Source of the DNA: Segatella copri
GTDB taxonomy: Bacteria; Bacteroidota; Bacteroidia; Bacteroidales; Bacteroidaceae
Length of the DNA: 64,000 nucleotides
Direction: 5' to 3'
NCBI RefSeq assembly: GCF_026015625.1
Contig: NZ_JAPDVG010000001.1
Span: forward strand, 1,054,001 to 1,118,000
Position 1 is the first letter of the stretch, and the number at the start of each line of letters is the position of its first letter. Below are positions 34,885 through 43,485 of this stretch, piece after piece. The position numbers were made by a program, and so were the translations under genes. The notes beneath the pieces are model-generated. The model made no database searches. It was not told the origin of the DNA and saw nothing but the letters and a program-made list of their open reading frames with translations.

Positions 34885-35685
34885 TTATTTTAATAAGTTT
34901 CTTCCTCCTGTATCTTCAAGAATTTTCATCTGCTGAATGGCAATCTGATTGAGTTTGATAAGTCGCTCAGACTGCGCCATACCATCATTGATAAATACAG
35001 CGTTGAGATTCTCCATATTTGAGAGACAGATAAGTTCATTAATACTGGCATAGTCACGAATGTTGCCTTTCTTGTCGGGATTCTGCTCACGCCATTGTTT
35101 CGCAGTCATGCCGAACATGGCTATGTTGAGTACATCCGCTTCATCAGCATATTTCATGGCAGCTTGCTCACGAGTCACTTCCGCAGGAATGAGATTTACT
35201 TTGATAGCATCCGTGTGAATGCGATAGTTTATCTTTGATAGTTCCCGCTTGGCAGACCATGACAATTGTTTCTGCTCATCAGCTTTAAGACGTTGATACT
35301 CTTTTACCAACAAAAGTTGGAAACGAGGACTAATCCACATTCCAAAGTGGTACGCAATGTCTCGATGAGCATAAGTTCCACCATATCGGCCAGCTTTTGC
35401 CATGATGCCTATTGCACCTGTTCTTTGAATCCATGCCTTTACAGAAAGTACGAAGTTGTTGCTTCCTGCTGCATTTTTAATTGTATCGAATTCGGTACAA
35501 TTAAAATTCGGATTATATAGCTTTTCCCATTCACCGAGGTATTCTATTGTACTTTTGAGGCTCATCCATCTGAAAATAATATGCTCTTGCATTTGGCTAT
35601 GTGCCATATCTGTCAGAGAGATATAATCCTCATTTTGAACATTAACAACAGATATTTCTGTATTTTCAACTTTTATCTTTGCCAT
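34885..35685 (-). CDS. KilA-N domain protein
   Basis: 266 aa. The N-terminal ~110 residues form the KilA-N DNA-binding domain (ISVVNVQNEDYISLTDMA, HIIFRWMSLKSTIEYLGEWE, GSNNFVLSVKAWIQRTGAIGIMAKAGRYGGTYAHRDIAYHFGMWIS). The C-terminal helical region (REQAAMKYADEADVLNIAMFGMTAKQWREQNPD) is typical of the Bacteroidales mobile-element version. It is intact, while only a fragment of a relative survives at 29918-30319. Possible role: repressor/antirepressor-like regulation of the element; inferred. Confidence 0.88.
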   Translation of the reverse strand: MAKIKVENTEISVVNVQNEDYISLTDMAHSQMQEHIIFRWMSLKSTIEYLGEWEKLYNPNFNCTEFDTIKNAAGSNNFVLSVKAWIQRTGAIGIMAKAGRYGGTYAHRDIAYHFGMWISPRFQLLLVKEYQRLKADEQKQLSWSAKRELSKINYRIHTDAIKVNLIPAEVTREQAAMKYADEADVLNIAMFGMTAKQWREQNPDKKGNIRDYASINELICLSNMENLNAVFINDGMAQSERLIKLNQIAIQQMKILEDTGGRNLLK

Positions 35686-35901
35686 AATCCTTAGTTTTTA
35701 GATAATACAAATCGGTGGTTACATATTGATAACCAACACGACTTTTATTCGATTAATATCTTTTATCTATTTTAATTGCTATCAGCAAAGATAATTGAAA
35801 ATTTTGAAAACAGACTTACTTTGCAGCAATTTTATTATTATTTAGCATATCATTTAGCCAAAAATCCAAGAGAGAGCTATACTATCAGCAACATTCACAT
35901 G

Positions 35902-35919
35902 TTGCATCGGAAAATAAGT
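35902..35919. repeat. attR: 18-bp direct repeat, right end of island
   Basis: Exact copy of TTGCATCGGAAAATAAGT at 1203-1220. Immediately to its left is the same arm sequence (ACTATCAGCAACAT-CACATG) seen at 34259. Confidence 0.85.
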
Positions 35920-35923
35920 ATAA

Positions 35924-35948
35924 ATAGGGAACGCAGCGCGTTCCCTAT
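35924..35948. terminator. Hairpin just outside attR
   Basis: ATAGGGAACGC-AGC-GCGTTCCCTAT, a perfect stem. It may be the original terminator of mnmE or of the amidase relic. Confidence 0.6.
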
Positions 35949-35951
35949 CTG

Positions 35952-36073
35952 TTAGCCCCACTCCTTCTTCACATCAAAGCAGGGACAGGCTTTGTTGGCA
36001 AATTCATTGTGCCCATGAATCGTGGCTAATGGATATTCCTCATTCAGCTGCTCAATGAGGGCATGAATTAAAG
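35952..36073 (-). pseudogene. N-acetylmuramoyl-L-alanine amidase, C-terminal remnant
   Basis: The minus strand reads IHALIEQLNEEYPLATIHGH then NEFANKACPCFDVKKEWG and stop, the end of the small amidases that commonly accompany HU-like and smalltalk genes in Bacteroidales. The N-terminal two-thirds are missing. Confidence 0.75.
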
Positions 36074-37229
36074 GGCAAAATCGGCTATTCATGGGCTAAA
36101 AAACGGGTTTATGTAATCAGAAAACTCTAATTTTTCCGTTTTTCATCGCTGAAAACAGGTATTGGGAGAATGCATAAAAAGCGGATTCAAGCATCTCCAA
36201 TGTAAATATATATTTCATCCTTAATCCAACATACAGACTTTACTTCATACACGAAATATACAAATTAAATAGTTATATAACAATAAGTTATATCTTTTCA
36301 TCTTAGTATTGTTATTATGTAGTTTCTAGCTTTCCAGACTATTGCTACGTCAATAATTTGTTAATTGCTAGCAAAGATAATAAAAAGTTGGCAAACCCAA
36401 GAATTTTATCACGTTATTTAACGGAAAAATGCAAAATATGGAGGTTAGGAAGATGTTTTACCCCCTCTCCTAAGGGTGTAAAATGTCCCTCCTCGGACGT
36501 GAAACCATGCTCCAAAGGTAGGTATTTTTGACAAAAATAGAAGAAATGACAGGTAGAAAAAGGGCAAAAGAAGAACAATAAGGTACAAATATGAGCCTGA
36601 TGAATGTAGATTATTTTATACATACACAATTATAGCAAGACTACACACAAATCATATATAACATTAATAGCCAACACTTTAGCGCATCTAACAATTTATT
36701 ATCTCCCATCACTATGAAGATTATATTCCGGTCATTTTCGGTCATGGTCATTTCCGGTCATTTTCGTTTCGGGGGAGAAAAGGTCATCTATAGTATAATA
36801 TAAATAATATTTATATTTACTATAGCTCAAAATGACCCAACTCATTTTGAAAATGACCGAAAATGACCATGACCGGAAATGACCGCTTTTGCCTTTCTTT
36901 GTTCTCCATTGTATTTTTTCTGCGTTTTTCTGTTATTTGCAATAAAGTTCAGATAGAAAATCAATAGAACTTATTGTATTACAGCTACTTATAGCCTTTC
37001 TCGCATAGAAAGTTAGGGTGAAAGCTTGCATTCTGCCCGAAAATGTTGTATCTTTGCACCGGCAATCGAAAGAACAGCCTTTTGTGCCTTGCTCGGGTCT
37101 TCTATTAAGACCAACACGGGTTATAAATGATGGCAGACGCCGGTCATCAATGAAGACCCCGAAAACGGCAGAAACGGGGCGTTCTGGGGAGTTGCAAAAC
37201 AAAGGACTCTAAACATACTACAAACGACT
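36074..37229. other. Noncoding 1.15 kb with long inverted repeat
   Basis: No gene supported; a 71-codon frame at 36414-36629 has no features. It holds a long inverted repeat made of (CC)GGTCATTTTC/GGTCATGGTCATTTCC units (36728-36766 and 36848-36886) around an AT-rich loop. It also contains the promoter of the HU-like gene, TATCTTTG at 37048-37055 with TTG ~22 bases upstream. Confidence 0.6.
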
Positions 37230-37904
37230 ATGATTAATTACAGCATCGTAATGCGTAGCGTGAACGCAAATCTTCTGGAAATCAACCAGGCTAAGTCACG
37301 CATCAACCAGGCAAAGAAGGAGGGTAAGACCCCTGACCCAAAGGACCTGGAACTCGTGAAGACCGAGAAGCAGAATGCTTTCGCCATCTCACAGTACACC
37401 GACATCATGACCATCGAGAAGTTTGCCAAGCACATCACCTCTCATGGCAGTGTCTATTCGAGAGCTGACATCAGCGCCATCCTCTACATCGCCGTAGACT
37501 GCATGCGTGAGATGTTGCTTGAGGGCAAGAAGATTCGTCTGGGCGACCTCGGTGATTTCTCTCTCCTTCTCACCTCGAAGGGTGCTGAGGATGCTGACAA
37601 GTTCACCGCTCAGAACATCACCGGTGTGAAAGTTCAGTGGGAGCCAGGTCAGGAGTTTAAGAACCTTCGCGATGACGCCGAGTTCAACCTCGTAGCCAGC
37701 CGCAGCGCTCAGGCAGCCGTTATCAAGGCGATTAAGGAGGGTAAGACCAACGTTGACCTCAACGCCCCAACTACTCCGGATAATACGCCAGGCGGTTCTA
37801 CCCCAGGTGGTTCAAACACCGGTCAGACCGGCAGCGACGGCCAAGGCTCTGAATCTGGCGGCGGTACTACCGGCAAGGACGATACTGGCGACGGCCTTGA
37901 ATAG
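37230..37904 (+). CDS. HU-like DNA-binding protein with acidic Gly/Ser-rich tail
   Basis: 224 aa. Residues ~60-140 have the HU/IHF fold pattern of the Bacteroidales HU-like family (IEKFAKHITSHGSVYSRADISAILYIAVDCMREMLLEGKKIRLGDLGDFSLLLTSKG). The C-terminal ~45 residues are low complexity (Gly, Ser, Thr, Asp). The promoter lies 175 bp upstream. The gene is followed by the smalltalk peptide, a conserved neighbourhood of unknown purpose. Confidence 0.85.
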   Translation: MINYSIVMRSVNANLLEINQAKSRINQAKKEGKTPDPKDLELVKTEKQNAFAISQYTDIMTIEKFAKHITSHGSVYSRADISAILYIAVDCMREMLLEGKKIRLGDLGDFSLLLTSKGAEDADKFTAQNITGVKVQWEPGQEFKNLRDDAEFNLVASRSAQAAVIKAIKEGKTNVDLNAPTTPDNTPGGSTPGGSNTGQTGSDGQGSESGGGTTGKDDTGDGLE

Positions 37905-37999
37905 CCCAAGGATAGACTGGCTAGGGTGCTAGCCCCTAGCCCAGCCTATCCGCCCACAAAAAGTCAACATTCAACACTCAACATTCAACATTCAAAAAA

Positions 38000-38089
38000 A
38001 TGAAAACTTGGAAAACAATTCTGCAGATAGCCATCAGCATTCTGACCGCTATCGCTACTACGCTCGGAGTAACGAGCTGCATGGGATAA
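38000..38089 (+). CDS. Smalltalk-type micro-lipoprotein
   Basis: 29 aa: MKTWKTILQIAISILTAIAT then TLGVTSCMG. A short hydrophobic helix ends in a lipobox-like Cys two residues from the end. This matches the conserved tiny 'smalltalk' protein family of Bacteroidales, found between HU-like and amidase genes. Start ATG is preceded by an A-rich stretch. Function unknown. Confidence 0.8.
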   Translation: MKTWKTILQIAISILTAIATTLGVTSCMG

Positions 38090-38144
38090 AGAACATGGAG
38101 TCTACCTTATTATTATAAGCAGACTCAGTCATAAAATGAAAATC

Positions 38145-38180
38145 GACCGCTCACCTCATTATGAGGAGAGCGGTCTTTTT
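38145..38180 (+). terminator. Intrinsic terminator
   Basis: GACCGCTCACCTCAT pairs with ATGAGGAGAGCGGTC (one mismatch), followed by TTTTTG. Confidence 0.8.
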
Positions 38181-38255
38181 GTTTCTACCTAAAATCCGGT
38201 CATGAAGGGTCAAAGTCATTAAGGGTCATCATCATTTTCACCCCCCAAAGATTCC

Positions 38256-38494
38256 GGTCATTTCCGGTCATGGTCATTAAGGTCATTAAGGATTTCAGAT
38301 TATCAAAATAGCCCTCTATCTTATAAAATAAGGTTAAATCAAGTTCGCCCTGCCAACAAAATCCATCCATAAAATCACTTTTCTGAATATTTTTTGTATT
38401 TTTGCAGATATATTGCGCTGATATGGGAGTTGAGCATGGCTTACCCTCCTAGATTACAGGCGCATCATTATCAAATGATTAGAGCATGAAGAAG
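38256..38494. repeat. ~240-bp duplicated promoter region, copy 1
   Basis: From TGGTCATTAAGGTCATT through TATTTTTTGTATTTTTGCAG (a strong TTTG/-7-like promoter) to TTAGAGCATGAAGAA. It recurs at 48507-48740 upstream of the DUF3791 operon. The repeat ends at the first codons of the esterase gene. Confidence 0.8.
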
Positions 38495-39289
38495 ATATTA
38501 TTCCTACACGGATTCTTCGCCACGGGCAGCTGTCCGATGGCGAGAGCCTTGAAAGAGGCGTTTGAGGGGACGGCGGTGGTGTTGACTCCCGACCTCCCTT
38601 TGCACCCCAAGGAGGCACTGAAGGAGATTCGCTCCATCATCGACCGGGAGCAGCCCGACTTGTTTCTGGGCAACAGCTGCGGCTCTTTCCTCGCCCAGAT
38701 GCTGGCTCCAGTGGTGGGCATTCCTGCCCTGCTCGGCAATCCGTATTTCATGATGACGGAGTTTCTGAAGGAGCGAATCGGAGAGCATGAATACAAGGCG
38801 CCGAGAAGGGACGGAAATCAGCGGCTGGTGATTGACGAGGCGCTGATTGAGGAGTTTGCGGAGCTGGAAGCCGTGCAGTTCGATCATTGCAACCCCTATT
38901 ATAAGGATCGTGTGTGGGGACTTTTTGGTGAGCAGGACACCCTGGCTCACTTCTCTCCTCTCTTCCTGCAGCACTACAACCAAGCCTTCCATTTCCCTGG
39001 TGGTCACACGCCTACTGAGCAGGAGGTGAAGACCTGGTATGCTCCACTTGCCCAGAAAATGCTGATGGAGTTTTCGGCAAAGGAAGAAAGATATTTCCAG
39101 CACTTTAAGGGCGGCAAATACAAATTCATCCATTCAGCCTTCGACTCCGAGACCCAGGAGCGCATGGTGGTTTATCAGGCTCTCTATGGAGACCAAGCCT
39201 ATTGGGTAAGACCGGAAAACATGTTCTTCGGGAAAGTTACGAGGGACGGCAGAACTTTCAATCGTTTCACAGAAATAGATAAATTCTAA
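38486..39289 (+). CDS. YqiA-like alpha/beta esterase fused to DUF1653 domain
   Basis: 267 aa. Residues 1-~185 are a small alpha/beta hydrolase of the YqiA/UPF0227 type (KKILFLHGFFATGSCPMARAL, nucleophile elbow LGNSCGSFLA, PGGHTPTEQEV for the His). Residues ~200-267 form a DUF1653 domain (YFQHFKGGKYKFIHSAFDSETQERMVVYQALYGDQAYWVRPENMFF). DUF1653 is usually a free protein. Start ATG follows the duplicated promoter. The HAD gene begins 10 bp later, so they are probably an operon. Confidence 0.88.
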   Translation: MKKILFLHGFFATGSCPMARALKEAFEGTAVVLTPDLPLHPKEALKEIRSIIDREQPDLFLGNSCGSFLAQMLAPVVGIPALLGNPYFMMTEFLKERIGEHEYKAPRRDGNQRLVIDEALIEEFAELEAVQFDHCNPYYKDRVWGLFGEQDTLAHFSPLFLQHYNQAFHFPGGHTPTEQEVKTWYAPLAQKMLMEFSAKEERYFQHFKGGKYKFIHSAFDSETQERMVVYQALYGDQAYWVRPENMFFGKVTRDGRTFNRFTEIDKF

Positions 39290-39299
39290 CAACAGGAAA

Positions 39300-39941
39300 A
39301 TGAGCATGAAACAGATAGAAACACTCGTTTTTGATTATGGAGGTGTCATCGTGAACATTGATGATGCCTCTGTTGTGAAAGCCATGGAGAGCCTGGGCGT
39401 TACGGCGTTCAAGCGGCTAATCCATGTCCGCAAAATCAAGAGACTGATGCACCAATATATTAATGGTCTGGTGGCGGAAGCTGAGACTTTGCAAGAGATG
39501 CTGAGCCTTTGCCGCAAAGGAACCACAACCGGGGATATTGAGAAAGTCCTGGAAGAGTTGTGTGGCAATCTGCCCGTGGAAAGACTGGAGGCATTGGTCA
39601 AGCTTCGGAAGCAATATAAGGTCTATCTACTCAGCAACATCAACGATACGCTTTGGCAGAAATCAGTTAGTCAGATGAATCAGCTGGGATATTCCACAGA
39701 CGAACTGTTTGATGAAGTGTTCCTCTCATACGCCATGCGAAAGGAAAAGCCATCTATCGAAATCTATGAAGAGATGACGCAACAGACTGGATTGAATCCT
39801 GCCACTACGCTCTATTTCGATGACCGCACAGAGAATGCCGAGGCAGGCAAGCGATTTGGTTTCCAGAGCGTACTGGTAAAGACCAATCATCTGGAAGAGC
39901 ATCAGGAATGGCAAGAAATTAACAAGAATATAAAAGAATAA
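39300..39941 (+). CDS. HAD-superfamily hydrolase (subfamily IA)
   Basis: 213 aa. Motif I FDYGGVIV (nucleophile Asp), motif II LLSN, motif III Lys in RKEKPS, motif IV FDDRTENAEAGKRFG. A four-helix cap lies between motifs I and II. YihX-like phosphatases share the DxGGV form. Substrate cannot be told from the sequence. It is located between the esterase and the YccF gene with 5-10 bp gaps. Confidence 0.88.
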   Translation: MSMKQIETLVFDYGGVIVNIDDASVVKAMESLGVTAFKRLIHVRKIKRLMHQYINGLVAEAETLQEMLSLCRKGTTTGDIEKVLEELCGNLPVERLEALVKLRKQYKVYLLSNINDTLWQKSVSQMNQLGYSTDELFDEVFLSYAMRKEKPSIEIYEEMTQQTGLNPATTLYFDDRTENAEAGKRFGFQSVLVKTNHLEEHQEWQEINKNIKE

Positions 39942-39945
39942 TCTT

Positions 39946-40323
39946 ATGCGCATAATAGGAAACTTACTTTGGTGGCTCTTCGGAGGTCTCGAAGCTGCCA
40001 TCGGTTATTTCACCGGAAGTCTGGCTCTTGCATGTACCATCATCGGCATTCCCTTTGCAATACAGACATTCAAGATTGGTCTGCTCTGCCTATGGCCTTT
40101 TGGCTCTACAGTAAGAGAAACGAATAGTCCAACTGGTTGCATTCGTATTCTGCTGAATTTACTCTGGCTGATTTTCGGGGGATTGTGGGCTTGCATCATG
40201 CATCTGTTCTTCGGCTTTCTCTTATGTATAACGATCATCGGCATTCCTTGGGGAAAACAGCATTTCAAGATGGCCGGACTTTCGCTCGCACCATTCGGAA
40301 AGGATGTGGAGTTGGGATTTTAA
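39946..40323 (+). CDS. YccF-family inner-membrane protein
   Basis: 125 aa made of two tandem YccF repeats: NLLWWLFGGLEAAIGYF...TIIGIPFAIQTFKIGLLCLWPFG and NLLWLIFGGLWACIMHLF...TIIGIPWGKQHFKMAGLSLAPFG, each with two hydrophobic helices. Widespread membrane protein of unknown role. Starts 4 bp after the HAD gene, last gene of the operon. Confidence 0.9.
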   Translation: MRIIGNLLWWLFGGLEAAIGYFTGSLALACTIIGIPFAIQTFKIGLLCLWPFGSTVRETNSPTGCIRILLNLLWLIFGGLWACIMHLFFGFLLCITIIGIPWGKQHFKMAGLSLAPFGKDVELGF

Positions 40324-40486
40324 AGTGATACAGATTGCGCAGATGACGTATTTGTACATAACAGACTCGGAGTATGTAGTCTGATTTCTGCATCAAAGTT
40401 TAACGGTCTGACTAAGCGACTTGTTAAAATAGTCAAAAATAGAACAGAAAAACAAATAAAAGTTCGTTTTCTATTCCAGATTTTAC

Positions 40487-40494
40487 TATTTTTG
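40487..40494 (+). promoter_or_regulatory. -7 promoter element of the AbiE operon
   Basis: TATTTTTG ends only four bases before the first ATG (40499). The transcript would be leaderless or begin at the second ATG (40505). Confidence 0.6.
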
Positions 40495-40498
40495 CACC

Positions 40499-41125
40499 AT
40501 GATAATGGATTTAGAACATATAGGTAACATACCAGTCAGTACTTCAGCTATAGCTTCATTGTTTACTAACATTGAAGCAGGGAATCAGAAAGTACGCAGT
40601 CTTGAGGCGGCTCATAAAATTATCCGACTCAAGAAGGGGCTTTATGTGGTAGCCCCAAATGTGTCTCGTGTTGCTCTATCCACAGAACTGATAGCCAATC
40701 ATCTTTATGCACCTTCGTATGTGTCTATGCAGACAGCCTTACGTTATTATGGATTAATACCAGAAGCTGTTTATACTACTCAGTCTATGACACTAAAGCA
40801 CTCCCGTAGTTTTGATACTCCTGTCGGGCGTTTTGAGTATAAGAACATGTCAAGAGAAGCCTTTTCAATAGGGATTACAAGCATCAATATGCAGAGTTAC
40901 GCCTTTCTGATGGCAACACCAGAAAAAGCTCTCTGTGACTTAATCGCAAATTCTCCGAAGGTTAATTTACGTTACCTGAAGGATGTAGAGAACTATTTGG
41001 AGGAGGACATCCGAATGGAAATAGATGATTTCAGAAATATGGACATAAGTATATTTGAGCGATATGCTCAGGTTGGGAAAAAGTCTAAATCCATAGAAAC
41101 TCTAATTAAATATTTAAGGAAATGA
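40499..41125 (+). CDS. abiEi: AbiEi-type antitoxin/regulator
   Basis: 208 aa (or 206 from ATG 40505). N-terminal winged helix (KVRSLEAAHKIIRLKKGLYVVAP) then the AbiEi core (ELIANHLYAPSYVSMQTALRYYGLIPEAVYTTQSMTLKHSRSFDTPVGRFEYKNM...AFLMATPEKALCDLI). AbiEi represses the operon and counteracts AbiEii. It overlaps the toxin gene by 4 bases (ATGA), the standard type IV toxin-antitoxin layout. Such pairs give abortive phage infection or stabilise elements. Confidence 0.9.
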   Translation: MIMDLEHIGNIPVSTSAIASLFTNIEAGNQKVRSLEAAHKIIRLKKGLYVVAPNVSRVALSTELIANHLYAPSYVSMQTALRYYGLIPEAVYTTQSMTLKHSRSFDTPVGRFEYKNMSREAFSIGITSINMQSYAFLMATPEKALCDLIANSPKVNLRYLKDVENYLEEDIRMEIDDFRNMDISIFERYAQVGKKSKSIETLIKYLRK

Positions 41126-41952
41126 ATACAAACGAGATATTCAATCAAATGCTTTCGAGCTATGACATAACGACCGAACTGCAAAAGCGCAATGCTATCT
41201 TTGAGGTCAACCAGCAGATTATTCTTTCTGGTCTTTACAATGGTGGCTTTTTCAACGAGGCAGCTTTCTATGGTGGAACATGTCTGCGTATATTCCATGG
41301 ATTGCAGCGTTTCTCTGAGGATATGGATTTTTCCCTGCTTGCTCCGAATGAAAACTTTGATTTTACACATTATTTTCAGCCCATCATTGACCAATTCGCT
41401 ATGGTGGGTAGAGAGGTTGAGATCAGAAAGAAGGACAAAAAGAACTTTGGCAAAGTGGAGTCTGCCTTTCTAAAAGACAACACAGATGTATATGATATTA
41501 CATTCCAAACTGAGAAATCTGTTAAGATCAAGATTGAAGTTGATACTCAACCTCCTTTGAAATTCCAAACAGAACAGAAGTTGCTTCTGCTCCCCCAATC
41601 TTTCATGACACGATGTTTCACTTTGCCAGCCCTCTTTGCAGGAAAGATGCATGCACTGGTGTATCGTGCCTGGAAGAACAGAGTCAAGGGACGTGATTGG
41701 TATGACTTCGAATGGTATGTTCGCCACAATGTTCCTCTTGACTTTACTCACTTGTGCGAAAGAGCCTTACAGTTCAATCACGAAGAGCTTGACAAGGAGA
41801 CGTTCCTTCAAAAACTGAATGAAAGACTTGCCACGGCAGACATGAATCAAATAAAGGCAGACGTATTGCCTTTTGTCAGGAATCCCAAAGAGTTGGATAT
41901 TTGGTCGAATGACTATTTTATGGAACTTGCAAAAATGATCAGATTTGAATGA
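41122..41952 (+). CDS. abiEii: AbiEii-type nucleotidyltransferase toxin
   Basis: 276 aa. The nucleotidyltransferase signature appears as YGGTCLRIFHGLQRFSEDMDFSLL (GG...SxDxD form), with KIKIEVDTQPPL supplying the third acidic residue and RDWYDFEWYV further on, typical of AbiEii. Characterised members transfer nucleotides to tRNA acceptor ends. It is intact and translationally coupled to its antitoxin. Confidence 0.92.
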   Translation: MNTNEIFNQMLSSYDITTELQKRNAIFEVNQQIILSGLYNGGFFNEAAFYGGTCLRIFHGLQRFSEDMDFSLLAPNENFDFTHYFQPIIDQFAMVGREVEIRKKDKKNFGKVESAFLKDNTDVYDITFQTEKSVKIKIEVDTQPPLKFQTEQKLLLLPQSFMTRCFTLPALFAGKMHALVYRAWKNRVKGRDWYDFEWYVRHNVPLDFTHLCERALQFNHEELDKETFLQKLNERLATADMNQIKADVLPFVRNPKELDIWSNDYFMELAKMIRFE

Positions 41953-42121
41953 AAGAAACATTTAGAAAATATCTGGACAGATCATTTCACCGGAAATTCA
42001 GCATCAGGAAAGGTCATGGTGAAATGCGGTTTCTCTGACACCGGAATGCTGAACAGATGTAGCCAGCTTGTGGGTGGCGACAAGGATATGGTTAAAGTAT
42101 TTAAGTACAAAGGATAAAAAA

Positions 42122-42637
42122 ATGAGAAAGAAATCAAGAGCAATGGATAGTGAGTGGGCATTGGAAGTAATGCACAAGGCTCCGTATATAACGGTCAGTT
42201 TTATTGACGAAGACGGCAATCCTTACGGTTTACCTCTTTCGCTCGCATCTGATGATGATGTGAACTGGTATTTTCATGGTGCCTTGGAAGGCAAGAAGCT
42301 GGAGGCAATCAAGACTCATCCCGAGGTTTGCCTTTCAGCCGTAACACGTTGTGCGCCTACGGTTGGTCGGAAGGACGGCAGTTTCACCCTGCAGTTCAAA
42401 TCAGCCATTGCATTCGGCAAGGCAGAAATCGTGACAGATGAAGCAGAGAAGATTCATGGTCTCCGACTAATCTGTGAACGCTTTCTTCCTCAACACATGG
42501 ATGCTTTCGACCAGAGCATCGCCCGTTCCCTATCACGCACGGCTGTTGTTCGCATCACGCTCACTGAGCCTCCAACCGGAAAGCGCAAACAATATGATAA
42601 GGAAGGCGTGGAAATGAAATATGGCAGAATGGAATAA
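42122..42637 (+). CDS. Pyridoxamine 5'-phosphate oxidase-like flavoprotein (Nim-like)
   Basis: 171 aa from ATG 42122 (A-rich RBS region just upstream); a Met at residue 8 is a possible alternative. AMDSEWALEVMHKAPYITVSFIDEDGNPYGLPLSLASDDDVNWYFHGALEGKKLEAI is the split-barrel FMN-binding pattern, and the C-terminus has the ALTxP-like end seen in 5-nitroimidazole reductase relatives. Substrate unknown. Confidence 0.85.
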   Translation: MRKKSRAMDSEWALEVMHKAPYITVSFIDEDGNPYGLPLSLASDDDVNWYFHGALEGKKLEAIKTHPEVCLSAVTRCAPTVGRKDGSFTLQFKSAIAFGKAEIVTDEAEKIHGLRLICERFLPQHMDAFDQSIARSLSRTAVVRITLTEPPTGKRKQYDKEGVEMKYGRME

Positions 42638-42682
42638 AGAGGCAATTGCTCCTTCTATGTTGCATTATAAAACAAAGAATTT

Positions 42683-43363
42683 ATGACTTCACTTCAAGAA
42701 AGACTGTTCGCCATGCAGGATAAGCAGTATGCTGCTTTCCAGGCTAAACTGACACCGGGAGTGCCTATGGAAAGTTTCATAGGCATTCGTGTGCCTGTGC
42801 TTCGCAAGTTCGCAAAAGAGTTTACAAAGGAGGCAGAATGCGAAGAATTCCTTCATCAGCTTCCTCACGAATACTACGATGAGAATATGCTTCACGCTCT
42901 CCTCATTTCCGAGGTAAAGGACTACGAGGAATGCATTCGTCTGACAGACAGCTTCCTGCCATTCGTGGACAACTGGGCAGTTTGCGACATCATGTCGCCG
43001 AAGGTGTTTGCCAAACACAAGGAGGAACTGTTGGCGAAGATCAAGACTTGGAGTAAATCGTCACACATTTATACTTGCCGCTTTGGAATAGAGACACTTA
43101 TGTCTCATTACCTGGATAAAGACTTCAAGGCAGAATATCTTGAAATTCCTGCATCAGCAAGGAGCGAAGTGTATTACGTAAAAATGATGATAGCCTGGTT
43201 CTTTGCCACAGCCCTTGCCAAGCAATGGGACGCAACGATTCCCTACATCGAGCAAAACCGTCTTGCTCCCTGGACGCACAACAAGACCATCCAGAAAGCA
43301 ATCGAGAGCTACAGAATCTCGCCTGAGCAGAAGGAATACCTACGGACGTTGAAGATAAAATAA
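42683..43363 (+). CDS. DNA alkylation repair protein (AlkD-like HEAT-repeat)
   Basis: 226 aa. IGIRVPVLRKFAKEFTKEA, DNWAVCDIMSPKVF and FGIETLMSHYLD are the conserved blocks of the AlkD/AlkC-related family of HEAT-repeat glycosylases. Asp and Trp of the DNW motif are the functional region. Usual length. It lies 45 bp after the flavoprotein gene. Confidence 0.88.
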   Translation: MTSLQERLFAMQDKQYAAFQAKLTPGVPMESFIGIRVPVLRKFAKEFTKEAECEEFLHQLPHEYYDENMLHALLISEVKDYEECIRLTDSFLPFVDNWAVCDIMSPKVFAKHKEELLAKIKTWSKSSHIYTCRFGIETLMSHYLDKDFKAEYLEIPASARSEVYYVKMMIAWFFATALAKQWDATIPYIEQNRLAPWTHNKTIQKAIESYRISPEQKEYLRTLKIK

Positions 43364-43431
43364 AAGGAAAAATTTAGAAAACGAATAACCATACATTGGA
43401 GAAAGAGCCTTTTTAATATCCTGTACAAAAC

Positions 43432-43467
43432 TACCACACTTAGCAATATTTGTGGTACTTTTGTACC
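43432..43467 (+). promoter_or_regulatory. Promoter with overlapping inverted repeats (AbiEi-type operator)
   Basis: TACCACA (43432-43438) and TGTGGTA (43451-43457) form one inverted repeat. GGTAC-TTTT-GTACC (43454-43467) forms a second, which includes the -7 box TACTTTTG. The repeats overlap the promoter of the AbiEi-like gene, as expected for autorepression. Confidence 0.6.
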
Positions 43468-43485
43468 AAAATTAGGAGAACAATT

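Noticed and set aside
36414..36629. 71-codon hydrophobic minus-strand frame
   Set aside because: Composition reflects AT-rich noncoding DNA; no ribosome site or relatives recognised.
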